From Holophagales bacterium (lineage in GTDB: Bacteria; Acidobacteriota; Thermoanaerobaculia; Multivoradales; Multivoraceae): DNA of 64,000 nt. The stretch covers positions 351,743 through 415,742 of the forward strand of contig VXZQ01000007.1 of the NCBI GenBank assembly GCA_009845425.1, read 5' to 3'. The translations under genes and the position numbers were made by a program. Positions 19,836-28,852 of the stretch are shown one piece after another. The notes below the pieces were generated by a model. That model did no database searches. It had not been told where the DNA came from and saw only the letters and a program-made list of their open reading frames with translations. Position 1 is the stretch's first letter; each line of letters starts with the position of its first letter.

Positions 19836-20708
19836 TCATAAAGATCGGCGAGCCAGCGACTCCTCCTTGCGTCGCCAGCGGTCGTTCAGCCATTTCGTCA
19901 CGTCGCCCGGTTTGACGGCAGCTATCGGGATCGTCTCCCACGCCACCTCCACCGACCCGGCGGCGCCGCCGAGGAACTCCCAGAAGGTGGAGGGCCGCGG
20001 GTAGGCGAGCGTCAGGTCCACGATCGAGCCGCCGCCGGGGGCGAGCGCCTCGATCAACGCGGCGAGGCCGCCGGCGCGGGGCGGCAGCAGGTGCTGGTAT
20101 TGCGGAGCAATCCCGGACGCTCCCTGCCTGTCGCCGGCAACGCGCCTGTTCGCATCCCGCTTGGCGACGGTGAAGCGCGTTCCCTCGGCGAAAGAGAGGA
20201 TGGCCGCGGGGGACTCGAGCAGGACCGCGGCCGCTTCGGTCACCCGGCGGCGGTCGTCGCCGTGCCGGCTCCCGGCGTCGACCCCGCGCTGGGCGCGGCG
20301 ACGGAGAACCGGGAAGTCGAAGGCGAGGATGATCAGGCCGAAGATCGGCACGTAGAGGAGTTCGCGCTTGCACAGGAACGTGACGATCGGGCCACGTGTG
20401 GCGATGAGACTCTGGACCATCAGGACGTCGGCCCAGGAACGGTGGTTCGAAAGGACGATGTGAGGCCGCGTTGGGTCGAGGCTCAATGCGTGGACGCGCC
20501 AGGAGGCGCGGGAGATGCGCCGCAGCAGCACGTTGTCGACACGCACGGCGGCGCGGTAGATGCGCGCGGCGGCTCGCCGGAACCACGGTCGCGTCCGCGG
20601 CGCCGCCTTGGCGGGCAGCAGGACGAGCAGCAGCAGGACCCAGACGGTCAGGTTCAGCGTGATGGCGGCGAGGCAGATCGCCGCCCTCAGGTGCTGCGAC
20701 GCCGTCAA
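19836..20708 (-). CDS. 1-acyl-glycerol-3-phosphate acyltransferase-like protein
   Basis: A 290-residue membrane-associated acyltransferase of the PlsC/LPLAT family. A hydrophobic N-terminal helix (TLNLTVWVLLLLVLLP) precedes the conserved catalytic block NHRSWAD (histidine and aspartate, ~residue 87) and the acceptor-binding block FAEGTRFT (~residue 173). The NHRSWAD form and overall layout are like the YihG subgroup. It probably esterifies a lysophospholipid or related acceptor at the inner membrane. The start overlaps the end of the DUF1295 gene by four bases, so the two are co-expressed. Confidence 0.87.
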   Translation of the reverse strand: MTASQHLRAAICLAAITLNLTVWVLLLLVLLPAKAAPRTRPWFRRAAARIYRAAVRVDNVLLRRISRASWRVHALSLDPTRPHIVLSNHRSWADVLMVQSLIATRGPIVTFLCKRELLYVPIFGLIILAFDFPVLRRRAQRGVDAGSRHGDDRRRVTEAAAVLLESPAAILSFAEGTRFTVAKRDANRRVAGDRQGASGIAPQYQHLLPPRAGGLAALIEALAPGGGSIVDLTLAYPRPSTFWEFLGGAAGSVEVAWETIPIAAVKPGDVTKWLNDRWRRKEESLARRSL

Positions 20709-21577
20709 GTCCCGCGCGGCGGCCAGAGCAGCAGCGTGTTCGTGCGGCGGACGTAGTCGCGGTAGCCGGGATCGTCACGCCATTTCCGGTTGGCCCGCGC
20801 TTCGAGCATCCGTACGCCGCTGATCCTGGTCAGGAGCAGCCAGACGAAGACCGGCGACACCAGCGTGGTCAGTTGCCAGGCCTCGAGCGCCGGCGCCGCG
20901 ATGACCGCGATGCCGATCCACAGCACGATCTCGCCGAAGTAGTTCGGGTGGCGCGACCAGGCCCAGAGCCCCGACGTGATGTAGCGGTCCCGGTTCCCGG
21001 GCACGGCGCGGAAGCGGGTCTTCTGGGCGTCGGCGGTCACCTCGACCAGGAAGCCGAGAATCCAAAGGGCCAGCCCGGTTGCGAGGGTCCAGTCCGGCGG
21101 CGTGCTTTCGGTCGCGAGCAGCGCCGCCAGCGCCGGGGCGGCGGTCAGGGAAACCCACAGGCCCTGGAGGGTCCAGGTCATCAGGAAGACGGGGAAGTTC
21201 GGCTTGATCTGCCGGAAGCGGCGATCCTCGCCGTCCCGGCGGACGCGCAGGAAGAGGAAAGGACCCAGCCGCAGGGCCCACACCGCGATTGCCACGGCGA
21301 TGACGAGCGATCGCGGGTCGAAGCCGCCGCGGATCAGCAGGGCGCCCGCGGTCAGGACCAGGAAGGTGATGCTCCCGGTCAGGTCAAAGAAGCGCTCCGT
21401 CTGGAGGAACCAGGCCGGAATGAACGCGATCCACTGGACGGCGAAGGCCGCGGCGACGACGACCGCGAAAGCCGGCAGGCCGCCGACCTCCACGCCGCGG
21501 CTGCCGCCGGCCGCCGCCATCAGCGCCCCGGCGACGAGCGCCCCGGCGATTGCCAGGTAGGGAAGGGACTTCGGCAC
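20705..21577 (-). CDS. DUF1295 membrane protein (steroid reductase-like fold)
   Basis: A 290-residue polytopic protein beginning at GTG, with about seven to eight membrane segments. The DUF1295 signature is clear: FFDLTGSITF near residue 65, RLGPFLFLRVRRDGEDRRF, ADAQKTRFR, and the C-terminal GLWAWSRHPNYFGEI, which matches the NADPH-binding end of 5-alpha-steroid reductases and isoprenylcysteine methyltransferases. The biochemical reaction of bacterial DUF1295 proteins is largely unknown. It is coupled to the acyltransferase gene, which hints at a lipid-related role. Confidence 0.88.
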   Translation of the reverse strand: MPKSLPYLAIAGALVAGALMAAAGGSRGVEVGGLPAFAVVVAAAFAVQWIAFIPAWFLQTERFFDLTGSITFLVLTAGALLIRGGFDPRSLVIAVAIAVWALRLGPFLFLRVRRDGEDRRFRQIKPNFPVFLMTWTLQGLWVSLTAAPALAALLATESTPPDWTLATGLALWILGFLVEVTADAQKTRFRAVPGNRDRYITSGLWAWSRHPNYFGEIVLWIGIAVIAAPALEAWQLTTLVSPVFVWLLLTRISGVRMLEARANRKWRDDPGYRDYVRRTNTLLLWPPRGT

Positions 21578-21605
21578 GGAGGGAACCTAGCAGCCGGAGT
21601 CCGCC

Positions 21606-21971
21606 CTAGTACGGCATGTCGTCGTCGCCGAGACCGAAGTGGTGTCCGAGCTCGTGGACCAGGGTGTCGCGGACTTCGCGCACGACGTCCGCCTCCGTGT
21701 CGCAGATCCAGAGGATCGGCAGCCGGTAGATCACGACCCGGTCGGGCAGCGAGCTGTAGCCGCTGCCGCGTTCGTCGAGCGGCACCCCGTGGTAGAGCCC
21801 CAGCAGGTCGTCCTCCTCCGGGTCGAGCCCCACGAGGCGCAGATCCTCCTCGCTCGGTTCTTCTTCGACGACGACCGCGACATTGTCGATCAGCTCGGCG
21901 AACGCCGGAGGCAGCGTGTCCAGGGCACGCGACAGCAGGTACTCGAACCGCGGCAGGTCGACCTCGATCAT
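21606..21971 (-). CDS. small zinc metallopeptidase-like protein (DUF1025 family)
   Basis: A 121-residue protein with the zincin motif HELGHHFGLGDDD at its C-terminus. The HExxH histidines and the following aspartates match the minigluzincin-like DUF1025/MMP37-type proteins. The N-terminal helix (FEYLLSRALDTLPPAFAELI) and the VVVEEEPSEEDL and GLYHGVP segments are also family-typical. Members are small single-domain predicted peptidases whose substrates are unknown. It lies 28 bases upstream of the DUF1295 gene on the same strand, so co-transcription is possible. Confidence 0.88.
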   Translation of the reverse strand: MIEVDLPRFEYLLSRALDTLPPAFAELIDNVAVVVEEEPSEEDLRLVGLDPEEDDLLGLYHGVPLDERGSGYSSLPDRVVIYRLPILWICDTEADVVREVRDTLVHELGHHFGLGDDDMPY

Positions 21972-22032
21972 GGGGCGGCTAGCCTGTCAGGCACCGTGCC
22001 GGACTGCTAGGGTCCCGCCCGAAAGAGGCTCC

Positions 22033-23181
22033 GTGACCGATCCCAGACGACGCCCGAACATGAGCGCCGACCCGCTGGCGCCGGGAGAAGCGGCCAGGAA
22101 CGCTCTGACCCTCCACGAGCTCGTTGTCGCCGCCCGCCGGAACCTGGACGGCAACGTCTGGGACTACCTGGTCGGCGGCGCCGAGACCGAGACGAGCGTC
22201 AAGCGCAACCGGCAGGCGCTGGACTCCGTCGCCTTCCGGCCGCGCGTCCTGACCGACGTATCCGAAGTCCGCGCCGGCGGGTCGCTGCTCGGCCACGATC
22301 TCCGCATTCCCGTGATCCTGGCGCCGATCGGCTCGCTGCAACTGTTCGAGGAAGGCGGCGGCGCCACCGCGGGGAAGGCGGCCGAGGACTTCGGGATCAT
22401 GAACGTCGTCAGCTCGGTGTGCCTGCCGGGACTCGAGGGAACGGCCGAAGCGTCCGACTCGGCCAAGGTCTACCAGCTCTACCTCGCCGACGACGAAGAC
22501 TGGATGCGTGGTCTGATCCGCCGGGCGGTCGCCGCCGGGTACAACGGTTTCTGCCTGACCGTCGACACCCAGGTCTACAGCCGCCGGGAGCGGGACCTGC
22601 TGAAGCGCTGGCGGCCGCCCTCGGTCGGCGAGGCGACCACCCGCGTGGCGCCGCTCAACTACCAGGCCAGGATGACCTGGGACCTGGTCAAGCGGATCAA
22701 GGACGAGTTCGACATCCCGTTGATCCTGAAGGGCATCGCCACGGCCGAGGACGCGGGGCTGGCCTGCGAGCACGGCGTTGACGTGGTCTACGTGTCGAAC
22801 CACGGCGGTCGCCAGCTCGACCACACCCGCGGCACCCTCGATACCCTGCCGGAGGTCGTGAAGGAAGTCGACGGCCGCACCGAAGTCGTCGTCGACGGCG
22901 GCTTCATGCGCGGCACCGACGTGGTCAAGGCCAGGGTCCTGGGCGCCGACGCGGTCGGCATCGGCCGCCTCGAGGCCATCGCCATGGCCGCCGGCGGCCG
23001 CGAAGGCGTCGTCCGCATGCTCAGCATCCTCGAGCACGAGATCGTCACCTGCCTCGGCCTGCTCGGCGTTACCGGTTGGGACGAACTCGACGCCTCCTGT
23101 CTCCACCGCGCCCTGCCGGTCGATCCCCCGGACGTCCTCGGCGCCTTTCCGTTCCTGGACCTGGACTACCCGTATCCGTAG
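22033..23181 (+). CDS. FMN-dependent alpha-hydroxy-acid oxidizing protein
   Basis: A TIM-barrel flavoprotein of the lactate/glycolate oxidase family. I chose GTG 22033 because AAAGAGG lies four bases upstream; ATG 22060 lacks such a site. The 382 residues show the family blocks LRIPVILAPIGSLQLF, FGIMNVVSS, YQLYLADD, GYNGFCLTVDTQ, PLILKGIATAEDA and the active-site block YVSNHGGRQLDHT (His/Arg base), then VVVDGGFMRGTDVVKA with FMN phosphate binding. It oxidises a 2-hydroxy acid to a 2-oxo acid. The substrate and electron acceptor are not evident. It starts 61 bases from the divergent peptidase gene. Confidence 0.9.
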   Translation: MTDPRRRPNMSADPLAPGEAARNALTLHELVVAARRNLDGNVWDYLVGGAETETSVKRNRQALDSVAFRPRVLTDVSEVRAGGSLLGHDLRIPVILAPIGSLQLFEEGGGATAGKAAEDFGIMNVVSSVCLPGLEGTAEASDSAKVYQLYLADDEDWMRGLIRRAVAAGYNGFCLTVDTQVYSRRERDLLKRWRPPSVGEATTRVAPLNYQARMTWDLVKRIKDEFDIPLILKGIATAEDAGLACEHGVDVVYVSNHGGRQLDHTRGTLDTLPEVVKEVDGRTEVVVDGGFMRGTDVVKARVLGADAVGIGRLEAIAMAAGGREGVVRMLSILEHEIVTCLGLLGVTGWDELDASCLHRALPVDPPDVLGAFPFLDLDYPYP

Positions 23182-23287
23182 CTGTCGATGGTCAATGTCG
23201 AGGCTTGGGAGCGCCCTTGGGGCTAGGATGCCTTGCGCGGTCCTCATGCTGCCAAGGCCGGAGAAGATGACGAGCAGGATCTAGACG

Positions 23288-24667
23288 ATGGCGAGAATGC
23301 GACAACGAACCGATGGCACTACCGAGTGCGCTCTATGTCGAATGGAGACCACGCGGTATCTCACAGGAGGTGACTATCGCCACTACAACTGTCCTCAGTG
23401 CGGACGCTTCTGGATAACGGGCTCGGCTGAGGCGGTACTAAGGCAGCGTGACTTGGATTCGGCTCAGCGCGACAGGCTGTTGGGTGCAGCTCGCCTTGAG
23501 GACGGTTACCCGTGGATCGACACAGGACTGCTCTCAACGCAGCCAAGGATGTTCAAGCGCATCTACATCGACAACTACAAGTCTCTTGTCAATTTCGACT
23601 TGCGACTTCAGGACCTTACGTTGCTCTTCGGTCAGAACGGTGCCGGGAAGACGGCGGTGCTGGACGTGGTCTACGCGTTGAGGAGACTGCTCGAAGGCGC
23701 GGCCAGGGTCACCGACCGGGACATCTTTCCTCCTTCATCCCTGACGAGATGGCAGGAGCGGGACGTTCAGCGTTTCCGGCTGGAAGCGGAGTTGGAGGGA
23801 GACGCCTTCGAGTATCGCCTGGACGTGGAGCACGACCGCCGGGGACGGCGAGCACGCATCGTCCTCGAGAGACTGTCGAAGAGTGGTGGCCTTCTTTTCG
23901 AGTTCGCGGGGGGCGACGTGCGTTTGTACCGCGACGACCATTCGGAGGGGCCGACCTTCAAGGCTGACTGGAGGGAGTCCGCGCTCGCCCGCGTGGCGCC
24001 GGTCGAGGACAACCTTGCGCTCACTCGTTTCGTCGAGTTCATTCGCGGTGTGCTGGTCTGCAGGCTCAATCCCCCGGCCCTCGGGTCGGAGGCGGCCGGC
24101 GAGGAGCCGATCCTAGCCAGGGACGCGCGGAACTTTGTCGAATGGTACCGCCACCTTCTGCAGGAACGGCCACACCTCTACCATGAGTACGTCGACGTTC
24201 TGGGTCGTTCGCTGGGCGGGCTGCGTGGTCTGGCTTTGGAGAAGGCCGGGATCGATACCCGGGTGTTGTCTGCTGTGTTTGGCGAGGCCGACGAGGGCCA
24301 CAGGTACGGATTCCACGAGTTGTCCGATGGACAGCGCGCTCTGATCGTCCTCTACGCCATTACGCTCCTTACTGTCGAAGGGACGGCGCTCTTCATCGAC
24401 GAACCCGTCAACTACGTAGGACTCCGAGAGATTCAGCCTTGGCTGATGGCGCTCGCGGATTCTTGCGGGAACCAGATTGGCCAAGCCGTCCTGTGCTCGC
24501 ACCACCCGGAAGTCATTGACTATCTGGGAGGGGACCGGGGCGTTTTGTTGTGGCGTGATGGGGATGGACCGACTAGAACCGAGTTCCTGGCCGAGAGACT
24601 CGGGGACTCGGAGCGCGCCGCGGCGCTAAGGCTCTCTCAGTTGATGGCCCGAGGCTGGGAGCGGTGA
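23288..24667 (+). CDS. zinc-ribbon AAA/SMC-like ATPase, probable defence component
   Basis: A 459-residue protein. Residues 14-38 form a four-cysteine zinc ribbon (C14xxC17, C35PQC38 in YNCPQCGRF). From ~residue 88 it is an ABC/SMC-type ATPase of the AAA_15/AAA_21 (OLD-like) group: MFKRIYIDNYKSLVNFDL, Walker A FGQNGAGKT, the ABC signature-like ELSDGQRALIVL, Walker B ALFIDEPVNYVGL, and a switch histidine region CSHHPEVIDYL. The stop overlaps the following gene by one base. ATPases of this kind paired with Toprim-like proteins occur in phage-defence systems such as PARIS, so a defence role is inferred from architecture. Confidence 0.8.
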   Translation: MARMRQRTDGTTECALCRMETTRYLTGGDYRHYNCPQCGRFWITGSAEAVLRQRDLDSAQRDRLLGAARLEDGYPWIDTGLLSTQPRMFKRIYIDNYKSLVNFDLRLQDLTLLFGQNGAGKTAVLDVVYALRRLLEGAARVTDRDIFPPSSLTRWQERDVQRFRLEAELEGDAFEYRLDVEHDRRGRRARIVLERLSKSGGLLFEFAGGDVRLYRDDHSEGPTFKADWRESALARVAPVEDNLALTRFVEFIRGVLVCRLNPPALGSEAAGEEPILARDARNFVEWYRHLLQERPHLYHEYVDVLGRSLGGLRGLALEKAGIDTRVLSAVFGEADEGHRYGFHELSDGQRALIVLYAITLLTVEGTALFIDEPVNYVGLREIQPWLMALADSCGNQIGQAVLCSHHPEVIDYLGGDRGVLLWRDGDGPTRTEFLAERLGDSERAAALRLSQLMARGWER

Positions 24668-25230
24668 TGAGTCGCCAGAGAGTCCAGTACGTTTTGGTGT
24701 GCGAGGACCAGCAGCAGGAGGCGTTCGCGCGCCGGTTCCTGCGCCAGGCGAACATCGTCAAGGACCTTCACCAGCTACGGGTGGAGCGCAGTCCGGGCGG
24801 CCGGGGAGCGGCCGACAGGTTCGTTCAAGAAACGTATGTGGACGAGCTCGATGCTGCCCGCCGGTCCCATGTTGCCTCGACCTTGCTGCTTTTGACCGAT
24901 GGTGACGCGCTAGGCGTCGAGGGGAGACTGCGTAGACTGGACGAGGCATGCGAGAGGCGTGGCGTGGCGGCAAGGTCACGGACAGACAGAGCTGCTGTGT
25001 TCGTGCCCACGTGGAACATCGAAACATGGCTTGCCTACCTGGACGGCGAGACCGTGGAAGAGAGCCGGAAGGACTACCCGAGATTGACGAGGCCGAGAGA
25101 CTGCCAACGGCATGTGGGCGTGCTGGTGGAGATGTGCCGACAGGGAACGTTGCGTCAGCCCACTCCGAAGTCTCTTGAGGCTGCATGCGACGAGTACGGC
25201 GGGCGCGTTAGCAATCCGAAGTCGTCATGA
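24667..25230 (+). CDS. Toprim-like partner of the ATPase (DUF4276-like)
   Basis: A 187-residue protein translated from ATG 24667 (GTG 24664 also possible) directly after the ATPase. It keeps the acidic pattern of a Toprim or DUF4276 nuclease fold: YVLVCEDQQQEAFARRFL near the start (motif glutamate), LLLTDGDALG in the middle (DxD) and VPTWNIETWLAYL near residue 118. The C-terminal part is helical. OLD-family nucleases carry ATPase and Toprim on one chain; here they appear split, as in AriA/AriB of PARIS. Nuclease activity is inferred. Confidence 0.65.
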   Translation: MSRQRVQYVLVCEDQQQEAFARRFLRQANIVKDLHQLRVERSPGGRGAADRFVQETYVDELDAARRSHVASTLLLLTDGDALGVEGRLRRLDEACERRGVAARSRTDRAAVFVPTWNIETWLAYLDGETVEESRKDYPRLTRPRDCQRHVGVLVEMCRQGTLRQPTPKSLEAACDEYGGRVSNPKSS

Positions 25231-25499
25231 ACCGGGCGTGGCGATGTCGTCTCCCTAGGCCGGGACGCACTCGACGCCGGGAGGGTGAACCGTCGTTTCT
25301 TGACCACTACGCGGAACATCGACGCTGCGCCGGCCGCGAGTGATGTCGACGGCGTTCAGTGCCAGCCCGGCGAGTTCCGCCGCAGTCGTGGCCTTGGACC
25401 ATGCGTGCGGGCTGTGTGGCGTCAGGATCCGTGGACTGGTCTTCCCCGAGACCGGTAGAAGACCCGGTGTCCGCGAAGCGGGTCGACTCGCGTAGCCGG
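25231..25499. other. gap with a possible dehydrogenase fragment
   Basis: No intact gene. On the minus strand a short open stretch (~25255-25440) contains RILTPHSPHAWSKATTAAEL and GLALNAVDITRGRRS. This loosely resembles the C-terminal end of D-2-hydroxyacid dehydrogenases (LTPH, then a helix and a short tail). The resemblance is weak, so it may be a remnant or chance. Confidence 0.2.
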
Positions 25500-26327
25500 T
25501 CAAGGCATGCAGTGAGAGAAGTTCTCCGCGATGGTGGCGCGATCACGGTCCGTCACGTCCCACACGAAAGCTGCGGCTTCCTCGTGCTCTGCGGACCATA
25601 GGGACACTCCGAAGCTCTGCTTGCTGCTACCAATCATGCCGACGTTCGGCACAACGACGTTCATCCCGTCCTTCTTGAGTGTCACTCCGTCGACTCGGAT
25701 CTCTGCGATGCGGTCAGGGCCGTCGAGGCCGTTCGTTGCTGCCCACCAAGTTCTCTCCTCACTGTTCAAGGAGGAAGCCATGACCATCACTGAACAGAAT
25801 CGTGACAGGACGGCGCCTCCGACGAGGTCCTGGTTTCGGCCAAGACCCTGCGTGGGCGGCGAGTAGATCTCGTCGAGTCCCGGGAGCCGTTCACCCCACT
25901 CGTTCTCGCCCGGCTCGAAGGTCCACTGTTCTGTGGATTCCTGCCCTCCTCGATGAGTAACCGGCCAGTCGTAGCCGTCTCGCTTCGCCATCTGTATGGC
26001 CTGTTGCTCAAGCTCGGGCTCGGCCTGAAGAGCACAAGGGCGCGTATCGCCCGTGGCCTCGTACGAGAAGCGAACGAGTACGACTAGGCGGGACGACAGG
26101 AAGGCACTTTCCATTCGGGAGTCTACAAGCCTGTAGCGCGAATAGCCTGCTGCCAGACAGGCACTGGCTGCTCGCCTTACGATTCTCTCGCTTGCCCGCG
26201 AGTTGTTGAGAGTAGACACTTCGCATTCATTGGAAGCGGAGCATCGCAGCCACTTGGGAGACGTCTGGCCGAGCGCAACGCTCGCAGGCAGGAACAGCAA
26301 CAACGCGACTATCGGCGGTTTCTTCAC
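25500..26327 (-). CDS. secreted protein of unknown function
   Basis: A 275-residue predicted exported protein. I start it at GTG 26327 because the signal peptide (KKPPIVALLLFLPASVALGQ) begins there; the longer upstream frame is cysteine- and serine-rich and looks non-coding. The mature part has no motif I recognise. It includes several cysteines, WTFEPGENEWGERLPGLDEI, a central hydrophobic stretch LVGGAVLSRFCSVMVMASSL, and a C-terminal FVWDVTDRDRATIAENF. It lies between the ATPase/Toprim pair and another secreted protein on the same strand. Confidence 0.55.
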   Translation of the reverse strand: MKKPPIVALLLFLPASVALGQTSPKWLRCSASNECEVSTLNNSRASERIVRRAASACLAAGYSRYRLVDSRMESAFLSSRLVVLVRFSYEATGDTRPCALQAEPELEQQAIQMAKRDGYDWPVTHRGGQESTEQWTFEPGENEWGERLPGLDEIYSPPTQGLGRNQDLVGGAVLSRFCSVMVMASSLNSEERTWWAATNGLDGPDRIAEIRVDGVTLKKDGMNVVVPNVGMIGSSKQSFGVSLWSAEHEEAAAFVWDVTDRDRATIAENFSHCMP

Positions 26328-26373
26328 GATGTTCCCGCGGAGCGTCGAGCTGCTGGTCGGACCGGAGACGCCG

Positions 26374-27147
26374 TTACTCCGGCAGCAGTGATGTGACCGC
26401 GTCGGGCAACTCGAACACACTGGTGCTCACCTTGTCCCAGGTGACCGTGTCCACGGTTTGGAGCATCTCCATACCCATGGACTTCATGGCCCCCGAGGTC
26501 GCTATGACGACACCTCCGAAGTCCTTGTGGTCGCTATGGTGGGTCGTGGCTTTCATCGGAGTTCCCACGTCGCTCGTTATGGTCGTTTCCGTCCCGATCA
26601 ACAGTCCAGTGTCGCTGGAGAAATAGTGGGAATGTTCGCCGCCGTCCGTGTCCACAAGATCGACCCTGTAGGCGATCTGACCGTTCCACTCCGTTTCGCC
26701 GACCGTCTTCTGCTTCGGATAGAGGTTGGCGTACTCCAGAGCCGCGTAGAAGCGGGTTTGGCGCTTCAGGTCGGCGAGCATCTCGCCATCAAGCAGGCTC
26801 ACGCCGTCCGGATCCTCCGTCCAGCCGATCTCGCCGTCGTATGCTTGGACGATCTCGCCCAAGCCCGGCACGACAAGGCGGCTCAGGAACTTGTCAGGAG
26901 CCATCGCGTACAGAGTTGATTCGCCTTTCACGCCCATTGCGGGCCACTCGAACGTGCCTTTGGAGGTCATTGATGTGTGCGCCCGCATCGCGTCCTCGCC
27001 GCCGCTGGCCTCGACGTAGCGGGTGATGATCTCCTCGGGCGTCGGCAACTCCTGGGCAATCGTCGAGGAGGAACTCGCCGCCGTGAGGAGAAGGACGAGA
27101 GCGCTACAGGAGAGCGTTTTGGGACGCGGGACGGGAAGGACGGGCAT
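26374..27147 (-). CDS. periplasmic protein, LolA-like fold suspected
   Basis: A 257-residue exported protein with a signal ending TIAQ (residues ~12-32). The opening ELPTPEEIITRYVEASGGEDA and the alternating strands that follow (SKGTFEWPAMGVKGESTLYA, GEIGWTEDPDGVSLLDGEM, YRVDLVDTDGGEHSHYFSSD) are like outer-membrane lipoprotein-sorting (LolA-fold) and DUF4412-like proteins. This type usually binds lipids or sits in the periplasm. It is upstream of, and on the same strand as, the unknown secreted protein. Confidence 0.7.
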   Translation of the reverse strand: MPVLPVPRPKTLSCSALVLLLTAASSSSTIAQELPTPEEIITRYVEASGGEDAMRAHTSMTSKGTFEWPAMGVKGESTLYAMAPDKFLSRLVVPGLGEIVQAYDGEIGWTEDPDGVSLLDGEMLADLKRQTRFYAALEYANLYPKQKTVGETEWNGQIAYRVDLVDTDGGEHSHYFSSDTGLLIGTETTITSDVGTPMKATTHHSDHKDFGGVVIATSGAMKSMGMEMLQTVDTVTWDKVSTSVFELPDAVTSLLPE

Positions 27148-27424
27148 GAGTGTGTACTAGTGGAGTCTGTGGGCACGGAAGTGCGGCTTTCCAATGCGAA
27201 CAGCGGTTTGGCAGCGCCTCGCGCGGCTGGACCGGGGAGCGTCGCGGTGACGTCGTGTCGAAGAGGTTCTGCATCGGCGGTCCAGTGAGCGGAGCATACT
27301 GCACCCGGCCGAGGGGGTGCCTGTAGTGCGGTCCTCTGAGAACCTGGTTCTTGCCTAGCGGCAAGCGGTCGGCGGGAGAGGCAGCGATGGTAGGCAGTGG
27401 GACCTAGTGTGTAGGTTCAGCTGC

Positions 27425-27886
27425 ATGGTTGAACCGAGCTGGACCGAAATCATGTCTGTGGCCGCTGTCGTCGTCTCGTTGGCGGCGATTATCGTGTCGG
27501 TAGCGACGGGCCGCTACCTCCAGAAGAGGCAACACCGTTTCGAGCTGCTGGCCACTTGCCTCGACGACCTGTCCGAGAGGCAGAAGAAGGCCAACCAGCT
27601 TGTTCAGTGGGAAGTCCTGGGCGACTACGATGAGGAGCACACCGCCTGGAGCCACTACCAGAGCGCGCTCGAGATCTACGGCTTGATGAAGCACCATCTT
27701 GCTGACACTGCGGCACTCGAAGGGCAGGTCAATCGCGTGGAGGACTTTCGGTCCCGGTTTCGGCGTGGCGAACGCCGAACGCCGAATGGCGAATGGGATC
27801 TCTCGGACGCCCTCGCTATGGAGGCGGCTACGTTTGTCTCTCTGCTGAAGGACGCTGTCGCGAAGGCGCTCTACGGCACCGATTGA
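27425..27886 (+). CDS. small membrane-anchored protein, unknown
   Basis: A 153-residue protein starting at MVEPSWTEIM. One N-terminal transmembrane helix (VAAVVVSLAAIIVSVATGRYL) is followed by a basic stop-transfer segment and a helical cytoplasmic region (FELLATCLDDLSERQKKANQ, HYQSALEIYGLMKHHL, FVSLLKDAVAKAL). No family recognised. It sits between two secreted proteins and a phosphotransferase. The preceding ~275 bases (27148-27424) show no gene. Confidence 0.5.
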   Translation: MVEPSWTEIMSVAAVVVSLAAIIVSVATGRYLQKRQHRFELLATCLDDLSERQKKANQLVQWEVLGDYDEEHTAWSHYQSALEIYGLMKHHLADTAALEGQVNRVEDFRSRFRRGERRTPNGEWDLSDALAMEAATFVSLLKDAVAKALYGTD

Positions 27887-27966
27887 CGGCCGCCGGGCGC
27901 GAGTCCTCGACGTCGACACGTCCCTGACGAGGCCCGTCCGGCACCGGCGGTAGGCTCGCGACTCGC

Positions 27967-28833
27967 ATGGAAGAAGCCCTGCTCCTGCGGCGGATACGGG
28001 AGGAGTTCCCCAACCTCACTTGGACGTCGCACCGGTACCTGACGCACGGCTGGGACCATGCCGTCCTGATCCTCGACGAGGCGCTCGTCTTCCGGGCTCC
28101 CAGGGCCCAGGCGAACCGGGATGCGCTGGCGAACGAAGCCAGGCTGCTTCGCCACCTCCGGCCGAGGGTCGACGTCGGCATTCCCGACTACGTCTACGAG
28201 TCCGCCGACGGCTCGTTCGCCGGCTACAGACTTCTCGCCGGTCGGGAGCTGGACGCCGCCACGTTCAAGCGACTCTCCGATACGGCAAGGGAACGGACAG
28301 CGGAACAGCTCGCCGCGTTCCTCACCGCGGTCCACGAGACTCCGAAGTCGGTCGCCCGTGACTGCGGCGTGTCCGAGCAGGACCCGCGGAAGGACCACGA
28401 GGATCTCGTTCGTGACGTCGAAACGCTCGTGCTACCGCGCCTCGCCTCGCACGAAATCGAGGCCATCCGTGCCTTCCTGACCGAACTGGCCGCCGAAGTA
28501 GGACCGACCCGCCCGACGGCGCTCGTCCACGGCGATCTGGCCGGCGAGCACATACTCTGGGACGCGGACCGGCGACAGGTCAACATCATCGACTTCAGCG
28601 ACCGTTCCATCGGAGACCCCGCCCTCGACTTCGCCGGACTTCTCGCCAACGGGCAGCAGTTTGCCCAACGCGTCGTGGACCAGTACCGCGGACCGAAGGA
28701 TGAGAGGAGGCTGTGGCGGGCGCGGTTGTACTTCCGCCGGATGGCACTGGAGGCGATGGTGTACGCGCTGCAGGGCTACCCGTGCACCTTCGAGGAAGGC
28801 TACGCGGAGTTCAGGGCGCAGTTCCGGGTGTAG
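27967..28833 (+). CDS. aminoglycoside phosphotransferase-family kinase
   Basis: A 288-residue protein-kinase-fold phosphotransferase. Catalytic loop: ALVHGDLAGEHILWD, with the conserved H-G-D and downstream N/H position. Metal-binding IDFSDRSIGDPALDFAGL follows. The N-terminal lobe has LILDEALVFRAPRAQANRDAL with NEARLLRHL, as in APH(2'')-like proteins. Members phosphorylate small molecules; only some confer drug resistance. No context supports resistance here, so the natural substrate is unknown. Confidence 0.85.
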   Translation: MEEALLLRRIREEFPNLTWTSHRYLTHGWDHAVLILDEALVFRAPRAQANRDALANEARLLRHLRPRVDVGIPDYVYESADGSFAGYRLLAGRELDAATFKRLSDTARERTAEQLAAFLTAVHETPKSVARDCGVSEQDPRKDHEDLVRDVETLVLPRLASHEIEAIRAFLTELAAEVGPTRPTALVHGDLAGEHILWDADRRQVNIIDFSDRSIGDPALDFAGLLANGQQFAQRVVDQYRGPKDERRLWRARLYFRRMALEAMVYALQGYPCTFEEGYAEFRAQFRV

Positions 28834-28852
28834 CCCGGAAACCGCCGCTGCG

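Noticed and set aside
27404..27919. A 171-codon minus-strand frame
   Set aside because: Antisense to the small membrane protein with a clear transmembrane helix; no motif on this strand.
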